27,562 nucleotides of DNA from a virus, in the IMG/VR virus record IMGVR_UViG_3300042861_000760, positions 1 to 27,562 of that record. One strand, written 5' to 3'. Below the pieces are notes generated by a model. The model made no database searches and had not been told where the DNA came from. It was given only the letters and a program-made list of their open reading frames with translations. Each line of letters starts with the position of its first letter. Position 1 is the first letter of the stretch. This document shows positions 21,922 through 27,562 of the stretch, piece by piece. The position numbers were made by a program, and so were the translations under genes.

Positions 21922-22752
21922 ATGTTCACCCGACCTGCGACCGAGATCCCCCGCGACCGCTGGGGCCGCCCCCTCATCGAACCCCCCGACGGCGGCAAAC
22001 CCATCGGATACACCCGCGTCAGCACCCTCGCCAAAGCCCTCGACGACAAAACCAGCCTCATGGACTGGAAATGCCGCCAGACCGCCATCGGCCTCGCCCG
22101 CCGCCCCGACCTCGTCACCAAAAGCGCCGCCGTCGGCGAAGACCGCCGCGCCCTCAACGAAGTCGTCAAAGAAGCACTCGCCGCCGCCGCATCCGACCGC
22201 GCCGCCAACGTCGGCACCGCCCTCCACGCCTTCACCGAACGCATCGACGCCGGCGAAACCCCCGAAGACCTCGTCCCCCACACCGACCCCCTCTACCTCG
22301 ACCTCTGCGCGTACAAAGAAGCCACCCGGCACCTCGGGATGGAAGCCGCCGAACTGTTCATCGTCTGCGACGAACTCCAGGCCGCCGGGTCATTCGACCG
22401 CCTCGTCACCGTCCCCGACGTCGGCATGATCGTCGCCGACCTCAAAACCGGGCAGCACGAACCCGACTACCCCCACGGCGTCGCCCAGCAAATCGCCATC
22501 TACGCCCACGGCACCCTCTACGACCCCGACCAGGGCCGCATCGCCGCCCTCGCCGACATCGGTGTCCGCACCGACGTCGGCCTCCTCATCCACCTGCCCG
22601 CCGAGCGTGGCATCTGCGACCTGTACCTCATCGACCTTGAGCACGGCTGGCAGCTCGCCCAAGCCGCTGTCGCCGTGCGCGCCGCCTACAAGACCAAGCC
22701 CCTTACCAAGTTGGAAACCCCTGCGCCTGCACCCGCACGCGCATCCGCATAG
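21922..22752 (+). CDS. RecB/Cas4-family exonuclease (PD-(D/E)XK)
   Basis: 276 aa; ATG at 21922 with TAGGAG upstream. The nuclease motifs are in order: GTALHAF (His102), AAGSFDRLV (Asp159), VADLKTG (Asp173, Lys175) and QQIAIYA (Gln190, Tyr194). This is the RecB-like/Cas4-like arrangement seen in phage exonucleases that resect DNA ends for recombination or replication. No Cys cluster is evident: the few Cys (51, 129, 149) are scattered, so an iron-sulphur cluster like that of Cas4 is not supported. The next genes are a putative OB-fold protein and a possible annealing protein, as in recombination operons. Confidence 0.82.
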   Translation: MFTRPATEIPRDRWGRPLIEPPDGGKPIGYTRVSTLAKALDDKTSLMDWKCRQTAIGLARRPDLVTKSAAVGEDRRALNEVVKEALAAAASDRAANVGTALHAFTERIDAGETPEDLVPHTDPLYLDLCAYKEATRHLGMEAAELFIVCDELQAAGSFDRLVTVPDVGMIVADLKTGQHEPDYPHGVAQQIAIYAHGTLYDPDQGRIAALADIGVRTDVGLLIHLPAERGICDLYLIDLEHGWQLAQAAVAVRAAYKTKPLTKLETPAPAPARASA

Positions 22753-22767
22753 AAAGAGGAAACCGCA

Positions 22768-23229
22768 ATGACCGTGTTCGCTGCACCTGCCGCCGGAGGC
22801 GGCTCCGACGTCCGCCCCGCCGACCTCGAGGGCCACCTCCTCGTCGTCGAGCCCCTGGAGTACGTCGCATCCATCCCCACGTCGATGGGCGACAAGGACG
22901 CCGTCCGCGTCACCATCCACGACATCACCGACACCGCCACCTACGAGGACGTCCTGTGGTTCCCCAAGGTCCTCGTCGGCTCTTTAAAGGGTCGCGTTGG
23001 GCAGAAGGTCCTCGCCGTCCTCGGCAAGGGCACCGCCAAGCCCGGCCAGTCCGCGCCCTGGATCTTGGTCGACGCCACCACCGACAACGACTGCGTCCAG
23101 GCCGCCACCACCTACCTCGACGCCATCGCCGGCAACCAGTTCGCCGACCCCGAGGTTGAGCAGCTGGCCGCCGACTCCGGCAACCCCGCCCTCGCCGCCG
23201 CCCTCGGCAAACTCGGCGCCCGCAAGTAA
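22768..23229 (+). CDS. Putative single-stranded DNA-binding (OB-fold) protein
   Basis: 153 aa; ATG at 22768 with a purine-rich AAAGAGG leader. The core is a likely five-stranded barrel (DLEGHLLVVEPLEYV, AVRVTIHDI, EDVLWFPKVLVGSL, KVLAVLGKGTA, PWILVDATT) and the last 45 residues are helical. Proteins of this pattern follow RecB-like exonucleases in actinophages. The assignment is by pattern and position, without a diagnostic motif. Confidence 0.55.
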   Translation: MTVFAAPAAGGGSDVRPADLEGHLLVVEPLEYVASIPTSMGDKDAVRVTIHDITDTATYEDVLWFPKVLVGSLKGRVGQKVLAVLGKGTAKPGQSAPWILVDATTDNDCVQAATTYLDAIAGNQFADPEVEQLAADSGNPALAAALGKLGARK

Positions 23230-23248
23230 CCCGAGCCCCCCACCCTCA

Positions 23249-23260
23249 ACCTGCGCAGGT
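23249..23260. promoter_or_regulatory. Palindrome ACCTGCGCAGGT
   Basis: A perfect 12-bp palindrome in the gap after the OB-fold gene; its left half (ACCTGCGCA) recurs at 23336-23344, overlapping the next start codon. A regulator-binding pair is possible. Confidence 0.35.
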
Positions 23261-23300
23261 GAGCAGCCCGTTCGAGCCGGGCGTGGGGACGCAAGAAAAA

Positions 23301-23323
23301 CGCCCCAGGAGGGACCTGGGGCG
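23301..23323 (-). terminator. Hairpin with T-tract on the minus strand
   Basis: CGCCCCAGG (23301-23309) pairs with CCTGGGGCG (23315-23323). AAAAA precedes it on the plus strand (23296-23300), so on the minus strand it is a textbook intrinsic terminator followed by TTTTT. No leftward gene ends here; it may stop antisense transcription or partly terminate the rightward operon. Confidence 0.55.
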
Positions 23324-23343
23324 CACAGAAAGGATACCTGCGC

Positions 23344-23946
23344 ATGGCGACAACCAGCGCGGCCATTTCATTGAGCCGCATAAAGAGGGAGATCGTGGAA
23401 ATTCCGATCAAGGGCACGGCACCGCTTATCGTTCACCGCTGGAGCGAGAAGGCACGCGAAATGATGCTTGCTGCCCAGCAGGGAAAGAAGACACCAAAGC
23501 AAGCCAAGGACCCGCAGGCCGATTACGAGTCCAGCATGTACCGCCTGACCGACGGCGGCCACGGCTTCCCAGTCATGGCCTTCAAGGCCGCCACCGTGAA
23601 GGGCGGCGGTCGAGTGTTCGGCAAGTCCGTCAAGATGACTGAACTGCGCCAAGTCTTCACGTTCATCGCCGATGGTCTCGGGGTCGACGGCACGCAGCTC
23701 GCCCGCATCAACGGCGAGCCCACGATGCGCGAGGACATGGTTCGCGTCGGCATGGGCACCGCTGACATCAGATTTCGCGCCGAATACCGCGACTGGACCG
23801 CCCTCCTGCGCGTCGAATACGTCCCCAGCGTCATTGACCTCGAGTCCGTCGTCGCCCTAGTCGACGCCGGTGGCACCAATGGCGTCGGCGAGTGGCGTCC
23901 CGAGAAGTCGGGCAGCTACGGAACCTACGAGGTGGTCGGACTATGA
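23344..23946 (+). CDS. Conserved phage protein of the recombination/replication cluster
   Basis: 200 aa, ATG at 23344. It begins with beta-strand EIPIKGTAPLIVHRW, then a helical charged region, a segment FPVMAFKAATVKGG and a C-terminal VGEWRPEKSGSYGTYEV. This gene, with the KGTAPLIVHR and VGEWRPEK motifs, is widespread in tailed phages, near exonuclease and replication genes. Its function is not established. A single-strand annealing or RAMP/ferredoxin-like RNA/DNA-binding fold is suggested by position and the repeated strand-helix-strand pattern only. Confidence 0.5.
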   Translation: MATTSAAISLSRIKREIVEIPIKGTAPLIVHRWSEKAREMMLAAQQGKKTPKQAKDPQADYESSMYRLTDGGHGFPVMAFKAATVKGGGRVFGKSVKMTELRQVFTFIADGLGVDGTQLARINGEPTMREDMVRVGMGTADIRFRAEYRDWTALLRVEYVPSVIDLESVVALVDAGGTNGVGEWRPEKSGSYGTYEVVGL

Positions 23947-24380
23947 GTGTCGGGCAGCACCTTCAAGAGATCTACGACGATAACGGCGCAATCACTCCGC
24001 AGCTTGTAGTTGAGACCGCCCGTGATGACGAGCACCCCCTTCACGGCCACTTCGTCTGGGACGACACAGTTGCCGGCGAGCTCTACAGGTGCAACCAGGC
24101 CGCGCAGATGATTCGGCGCGTGACCATCCGTCGAACGACACCAGACGGCGACGAGGTAGTCACTCGAGCCTGGGTCTCTCGCACCGAGATTGAGGGCCAG
24201 GCCGGCGACGAGCCGCCCATCGGCCAGTACCTACCCGTCGAGGTCGTGATCTCTAGCCCCGACCTGCGTCCAAAGTACGAGCAGGCAATGGAGCGCGAAT
24301 GGAAGGCGCTCTACGCGAAATACAAGGAATACCAGACGTTCATCGCAATGGTCACCGCAGACATACAGGCGGTGGCATAG
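23943..24380 (+). CDS. Conserved phage protein, unknown function
   Basis: 145 aa from ATG 23943 (ATGA overlap). The N-terminal half contains PLHGHFVWDDTVAGELYRCN followed by AAQMIRRVTIR; a common phage family has this His-x-x-Phe-x-Trp-Asp and helix pattern. The C-terminus is a charged helix (YEQAMEREWKALYAKYKEYQ). It is coupled to the preceding gene. The stop codon at 24378-24380 is followed by the noncoding repeat region. Confidence 0.58.
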   Translation: MSVGQHLQEIYDDNGAITPQLVVETARDDEHPLHGHFVWDDTVAGELYRCNQAAQMIRRVTIRRTTPDGDEVVTRAWVSRTEIEGQAGDEPPIGQYLPVEVVISSPDLRPKYEQAMEREWKALYAKYKEYQTFIAMVTADIQAVA

Positions 24381-24389
24381 CTCATGGCA

Positions 24390-24429
24390 GCGGCGACGGT
24401 CTTTGCTCAGGTTCGACTCCTGAGGCCGC
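24390..24429 (+). ncRNA. T-arm-like minihelix (tRNA-like element)
   Basis: A perfect six-pair stem CTCAGG/CCTGAG with loop TTCGACT (24406-24424) is identical in layout to a tRNA T-arm (GGTTCGACTCC). It stacks directly on GCGGC (24390-24394) / GCCGC (24425-24429), which would form an acceptor-like helix of five pairs with an 11-base bulge. TAGCTCATGGCAG (24378-24390) resembles a D-arm box. No full cloverleaf, anticodon arm or CCA end forms, so it is not a standard tRNA gene. Confidence 0.45.
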
Positions 24430-24434
24430 ACGAC

Positions 24435-24694
24435 GGCTGGGTCAGGCTAGGCACGGCACGGCGCGGCTTGGCAAGGCAGGCGTGGCCCGTTAGGGCTAGG
24501 TACGGCTCGGCGCGGGCGGCGTGGTTGGGCAAGGCAGGCATGGCAAGGCGTTGCACGGCGCGGCCGGGCTAGGCGAGGCATGGCAGGCGGGGCATGGCAC
24601 GGCACGGCTGGGTGGGGCACGGCGCGGCTAGGTAAGGCACGGCAGGCAAGGCACGGCTAGGCAACGCGAGGTACGGCGAGGCGTGGCTGGGCAT
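24435..24694 (+). repeat. Array of 53 GGCNN-type pentamer repeats
   Basis: From 24435 to 24694 the sequence divides into 53 consecutive units, 48 of five bases and 5 of four bases. 50 of 53 begin with GG and 43 with GGC. The remaining two bases vary (AC, AA, TA, GC, AT, GT and others), with C rare in the first variable position. The five-base period rules out coding. It occupies most of the 348-base gap between the 23943 gene and the primase gene. Candidate roles are a replication origin, a structured RNA or a G-quadruplex-rich element. Confidence 0.9.
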
Positions 24695-24728
24695 GGAAAT
24701 GGACCACTAACAACGTTCAAGGAGCACC

Positions 24729-26732
24729 GTGACCACCAAACTTCTCAAGGCTGCCCGCAACTGGTACGACGCCGGCTACTGCGTCGTACCCAGCCACGAG
24801 GATGGTGGCAAACGACCCGCCGGATATTGGGCCCGCTTCCAAAAAGAACGCCCCACCTGGCAGCAAACCGAAGAATGGATCGCCAGCGGCCAATACACCG
24901 GCATCGGCGTCATCTGCGGCGAAGCCTCCGGCAACATCGAAATGCTCGAAATCGAAGGCCCCGAAGAAGACCTCGCCGGGCGCATCGAAGCCATCATCGA
25001 CCTCGCCCTCGCCAAATACGCCAGCATCGGGCTACCCGAACTCTGCCAGCGCGTCTTCCAAGGCTGCGCCGAAACTAGCGCCGGCGGCGGCTTCCACCTC
25101 TTCGCCCGCATCAACGACGGCCCCGCACTCGGCAACACCAAACTCGCCATGAACGGCGACAAAGTCGTCGCCGAAACCCGAGGCCAAGGCGGCTTCGTCA
25201 TCGTCGCCCCCACACCCGCCCGCAAAGGCCACCGGCAAGGCAGCGTCTACACCCTCCAACCCAACACCAGCCCCGCCAACACCCCCGACATCACCAGCGA
25301 AGAACGCGACCTCCTCCACCTACTCATCGGCGAAGCCCTCCACCAACACCACGACACCCCCAGCGAACCCCCGAAAACAAAAACACCCCGCGTCAACGCC
25401 CCCGACCTCACCCCCTGGGACGACTGGGCCAACCGCACCAGCTGGGCCGACATACTCAGCCCCCAAGGCTGGACCTACAACTGGACCGCCCCCGACGAAC
25501 GCACCCACTGGACCCGCCCCGGCAAAAACAAAGCCGACGGCACCAGCGCCACCAGCCTCGAAGACGGCCCCCTCTACGTCTTCACCACCTCCACCGACCT
25601 ACCCGCCAACGAAGGCATGAGCAAGCTCTACGTCTACGCCCACTACCACCACCGCGGCGACCTCCAAGCCGCCAGCAGACACCTGCGAGACCAGGGCTAC
25701 GGCACCGAACAAGCCCACCCCGAACTACCCGCCTGGACCCCACCCGAACATGCCCCCGCCAACCCCGAACAAGCCGACCAAGACACCCAACTGCGCCGCG
25801 AATACGTCCTCGAACACCTACCCGCCCAAGACTGGCACGCCCTCTGGCTCGACGACACCGAAGAAGACTGGATCGTTGAACCCCTACTCCCCGCCCGCCG
25901 CCTCATCGCGCTCTACTCCGCCCCCAAAGTCGGCAAATCCCTCCTCATGCTTGAACTCGCCGCCGCCATCGCCTCCGGCCGCCCAATCCTCGGCACCACC
26001 CCCACCCCCCGCCGCCTCCTCTACGTCGACTTCGAAAACGACCCCCGCACCGACATCCGCCAACGCCTCCAAAACATGGGCTACGGCCCCGCCGACCTCG
26101 ACAACCTCACCCTCCTCTCCTACCCAAACCTCGCCAGCCTCGACAGCGAAAAAGGCAGCCAAGAACTTATGTCCGCCATCGAGGTCTACGGCGCCGAAGT
26201 CGTCATCATCGACACCGTCAGCAGATCCATCGCAGGCGACGAAAACGAAAACGACACCTGGCTCGACTTCTTCCGGCACACCGGCCTCAAACTCAAGCAA
26301 GCCGGCGTCGCCCTCATCCGCCTTGACCACTCCGGCAAAGACGAAACCAAAGGCCAACGCGGCGGCTCCGCCAAATCCGGCGACGTCGACGCCGTCTGGC
26401 GCATGAGCAAAGCCAGCGACGACCTGTTCGACCTCGTATGCGAAGCCAACCGCCTCCCCATCGCCGAACGATCTCTCACCATCCGCAGGCTCGAGGAGCC
26501 CCTCAGGCACGAAGTTGTCGGCAACGGGGGGCGCGCCAAGCGCGACGAGCTGCTGGCCGAGCTGATCAAAACCAACGTGCCGAAGCAGGCCGACTTGCCC
26601 GTGCGCGAGGCCAAGAAGATGGCGCGGGAAATGGGCGTCAGCTTTAAGGACGTCACCTTCACCAAGGCCGTCTGGGACCAATACTGCGCCCTGCCAGCCG
26701 CCTTCATGGCCGTCCGTTTGGAGGGCGCATGA
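24729..26732 (+). CDS. Bifunctional primase/polymerase (AEP) with RecA-type helicase domain
   Basis: 667 aa; GTG at 24729 after AAGGAGC. Residues 1-180 resemble the prim-pol domain: AARNWYDAGYCVVP, an EMLEIEG metal motif (Glu replaces the usual Asp), GGGFHLFAR and QGGFVIVAPT. A linker follows, then a RepA-like ATPase with Walker A LYSAPKVGKS (about 395-404), LLYVDFEN and Walker B VVIIDTVSR (about 490), then IRLDHSGKD. It would prime and unwind DNA at the phage origin. The codon usage changes abruptly near 26475, within the C-terminal domain. Confidence 0.85.
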   Translation: MTTKLLKAARNWYDAGYCVVPSHEDGGKRPAGYWARFQKERPTWQQTEEWIASGQYTGIGVICGEASGNIEMLEIEGPEEDLAGRIEAIIDLALAKYASIGLPELCQRVFQGCAETSAGGGFHLFARINDGPALGNTKLAMNGDKVVAETRGQGGFVIVAPTPARKGHRQGSVYTLQPNTSPANTPDITSEERDLLHLLIGEALHQHHDTPSEPPKTKTPRVNAPDLTPWDDWANRTSWADILSPQGWTYNWTAPDERTHWTRPGKNKADGTSATSLEDGPLYVFTTSTDLPANEGMSKLYVYAHYHHRGDLQAASRHLRDQGYGTEQAHPELPAWTPPEHAPANPEQADQDTQLRREYVLEHLPAQDWHALWLDDTEEDWIVEPLLPARRLIALYSAPKVGKSLLMLELAAAIASGRPILGTTPTPRRLLYVDFENDPRTDIRQRLQNMGYGPADLDNLTLLSYPNLASLDSEKGSQELMSAIEVYGAEVVIIDTVSRSIAGDENENDTWLDFFRHTGLKLKQAGVALIRLDHSGKDETKGQRGGSAKSGDVDAVWRMSKASDDLFDLVCEANRLPIAERSLTIRRLEEPLRHEVVGNGGRAKRDELLAELIKTNVPKQADLPVREAKKMAREMGVSFKDVTFTKAVWDQYCALPAAFMAVRLEGA

Positions 26733-26797
26733 GCGGGAATCAGGACACCATCCGAAAAGCCCCGAGGGAATCACTGATTCCCACTGATTCCTACTGA
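26729..26797 (+). CDS. 22-aa leader peptide (possible)
   Basis: MSGNQDTIRKAPRESLIPTDSY, start ATG at 26729 overlapping the primase stop (ATGA) with GGAGGG at 26720-26725. It ends at 26795-26797, nine bases before the ATG of the next gene, which lacks a ribosome-binding site. It may couple translation; its residues are partly dictated by the TGATTCCC repeats. Confidence 0.4.
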   Translation: MSGNQDTIRKAPRESLIPTDSY

Positions 26798-26880
26798 TTC
26801 CCCCCATGATTCCCGACGATTCCCCGCAGTTGCCTGGCCTGTTTCCCGTTCCCCCCCCTATAGGGGGGAACCGGGAATCA
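26735..26880. repeat. TGATTCCC repeat array
   Basis: Direct copies start at 26775, 26785, 26795, 26807 and 26817 (TGATTCCC, one ending T, one starting C), spaced 10, 10, 12 and 10 bp. Inverted copies (GGGAATCA) are at 26735, 26766 and 26873. 26766-26782 is a perfect palindrome with one central base. The one-turn spacing suggests a protein-binding array. Confidence 0.82.
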
Positions 26881-27213
26881 AGGCGCCACCCGATCACCAA
26901 GCACTTCACCGCCCACACCTGCCGCAAATGCTCAGCCATCACCATCACCGGCACCACCTACGGACTCCGCATCGACCTCGAACCCCAGGCCCTCACCGAC
27001 CACACCGAATACGCCGCCCTCCTCGCCGGCATCCCCACCTACGACCTCTGGCCCGACCGCACCGCCCGACGCCGCCACCTCGAAGAAATCAGCCACCCCG
27101 AGCGCGTACCCCGGCACGCCCACCACACCTGCGGCACCACCTACGGCACCCTCCCCCGCCCCACCCCACCAGCCACCAGCCAAGCCGACGCCACCGGCCC
27201 GGCCCCGTTCTAG
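26806..27213 (+). CDS. Phage protein with possible zinc site, unknown
   Basis: 135 aa in the frame; the ATG at 26806 has no ribosome-binding site and its first 25 codons lie within the repeat array and a hairpin, so the true start is uncertain. The convincing part begins near residue 27: HPITKHFTAHTCRKCSAITI (CxxC) and, at the C-terminal side, HHTCGTTYG, which could complete a Cys/His zinc site. The last 25 residues are Pro/Thr-rich. Between them is a helical region (LLAGIPTYDLWPDRTARRRH). No named family recognised. Confidence 0.5.
   Translation: MIPDDSPQLPGLFPVPPPIGGNRESRRHPITKHFTAHTCRKCSAITITGTTYGLRIDLEPQALTDHTEYAALLAGIPTYDLWPDRTARRRHLEEISHPERVPRHAHHTCGTTYGTLPRPTPPATSQADATGPAPF
26843..26876. 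repeat. Imperfect hairpin
   Basis: TTCCCG-TTCCCCCC (26843-26856) pairs with GGGGGG-AAC-CGGGAA (26863-26876) with one bulged base and a short CCTATA loop. It lies inside the start region of the 26806 gene and overlaps the last inverted TGATTCCC copy. Confidence 0.6.
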
Positions 27214-27220
27214 GAGAACC

Positions 27221-27562
27221 GTGGACACAAACTGCCAACTCCCCCACCGCGACCCCAAAAGCGCAGCCGACGGCACCCTCGTCTGCCCCGGCCACACCCG
27301 CTGGCTCAGAGAATCCATCGACGACGTCGTCATCACCTACGCCCTCCTCCCCGACTTCTACGAACCAGGCACCGCCATCGACGACGGCCACCAAGTCAAA
27401 GGCAAAAGGGTCGACCCACCCGCCCCCGTCCGCCTTGACGTCGTCGCCCTCCTCGACCGGCGCACCGTCCAGCGATACCCCGGCGACATCGTCCCCGTCC
27501 TCGCCATGCTCGAGGCCTGGGCAGAACTTGTCCGGGACGAACGCCAAATCAAGCCATGCCGC
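27221..27562 (+). CDS. Conserved actinophage protein (3' end outside window)
   Basis: 114 codons from GTG 27221 with TAGGAG upstream, open to the window end. It begins MDTNCQLPHRDPKSAADG and has LVCPGHTRWLRES, a Cys/His pattern typical of short actinophage proteins in the replication region, then VDPPAPVRLDVVALLD and a helical ALEAWAELVRDE-like end. A zinc-binding role is possible; function unknown. A phosphopantetheine or DNA-binding role is not supported. Confidence 0.62.
   Translation, partial: MDTNCQLPHRDPKSAADGTLVCPGHTRWLRESIDDVVITYALLPDFYEPGTAIDDGHQVKGKRVDPPAPVRLDVVALLDRRTVQRYPGDIVPVLAMLEAWAELVRDERQIKPCR

Noticed and set aside
21738-22640. Rightward frame over the exonuclease gene
   Set aside because: Almost only Pro, Arg, His and Thr: a frame-shifted reading of C-rich codons.
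24370-24430. Functional tRNA gene
   Set aside because: T-arm is perfect but the acceptor ends do not pair over seven bases, the D-stem and anticodon arm do not form and the element is too short.
24384-24572. Open frame in the pentamer array
   Set aside because: The five-base period is incompatible with codon structure; no ribosome-binding site; sequence is Ala/Arg low complexity.
24435-24694. CRISPR array
   Set aside because: Repeats are five bases with two variable bases; there are no 25-40 bp repeats or spacers and no cas operon.
25884-26957. Leftward frame opposite the primase-helicase
   Set aside because: Gly/Val/Glu-rich mirror of C-ending codons; primase motifs on plus strand are clear.

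Overview
The window looks like part of a temperate siphovirus (or prophage) of a high-GC actinobacterium. Base composition is GC-rich throughout. The proteins include actinobacterial types (a WhiB-like protein and a short Lsr2-like DNA-binding protein), genes are joined by ATGA/GTGA/TAATG overlaps, and GTG starts are common. Terminase, portal and capsid genes are not present and presumably lie to the left. Both window ends cut a gene.

Layout. (1) 1-2702: a sugar cassette of two glycosyltransferase-type proteins and an NAD-dependent epimerase, placed directly before the head-tail genes. (2) 2705-14271: head-tail connector, probable tail terminator, major tail protein, tail assembly chaperone with a -1 frameshift extension, HK97 gp10-like protein, tape measure, distal tail and Gp37-like hub proteins, then tip/fibre proteins (fibronectin plus S74-like, collagen-like, glycine-rich) and small accessory proteins. 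(3) 14359-14809: a leftward mini-unit containing a hairpin, two overlapping small genes (one helix-turn-helix) and an operator-like palindrome array that abuts the start codon. (4) 14859-18107: zinc-ribbon protein, two membrane proteins (holin candidates), amidase endolysin, a putative DNA-binding protein, metallophosphoesterase and two small proteins, closed by a strong hairpin. (5) 18169-19593: leftward tyrosine integrase with a (TC)15 tract in its N-terminal codons, followed by an attP region that carries the 3' part of a tRNA. (6) 19594-27562: rightward early genes: small membrane proteins, Lsr2-like protein, PD-(D/E)XK nuclease, secreted lytic transglycosylase, WhiB, RecB/Cas4-type exonuclease, putative OB-fold protein, a possible annealing protein, and a primase/polymerase-helicase.

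How it works together. The left half builds the head-tail joint and tail, the centre lyses the host and integrates the genome, and the right half handles replication, recombination and host regulation. No CI-type repressor was recognised next to the integrase. The least explained parts are noncoding: (a) a 260-bp array of 53 GGCNN-like pentamers preceded by a T-arm-like minihelix (24390-24694), (b) the paired-palindrome operator at 14772-14809, (c) a TGATTCCC array phased at about 10 bp after the primase gene, and (d) the microsatellite in the integrase. Assignments rest on reading motifs and gene order; no database search was run.
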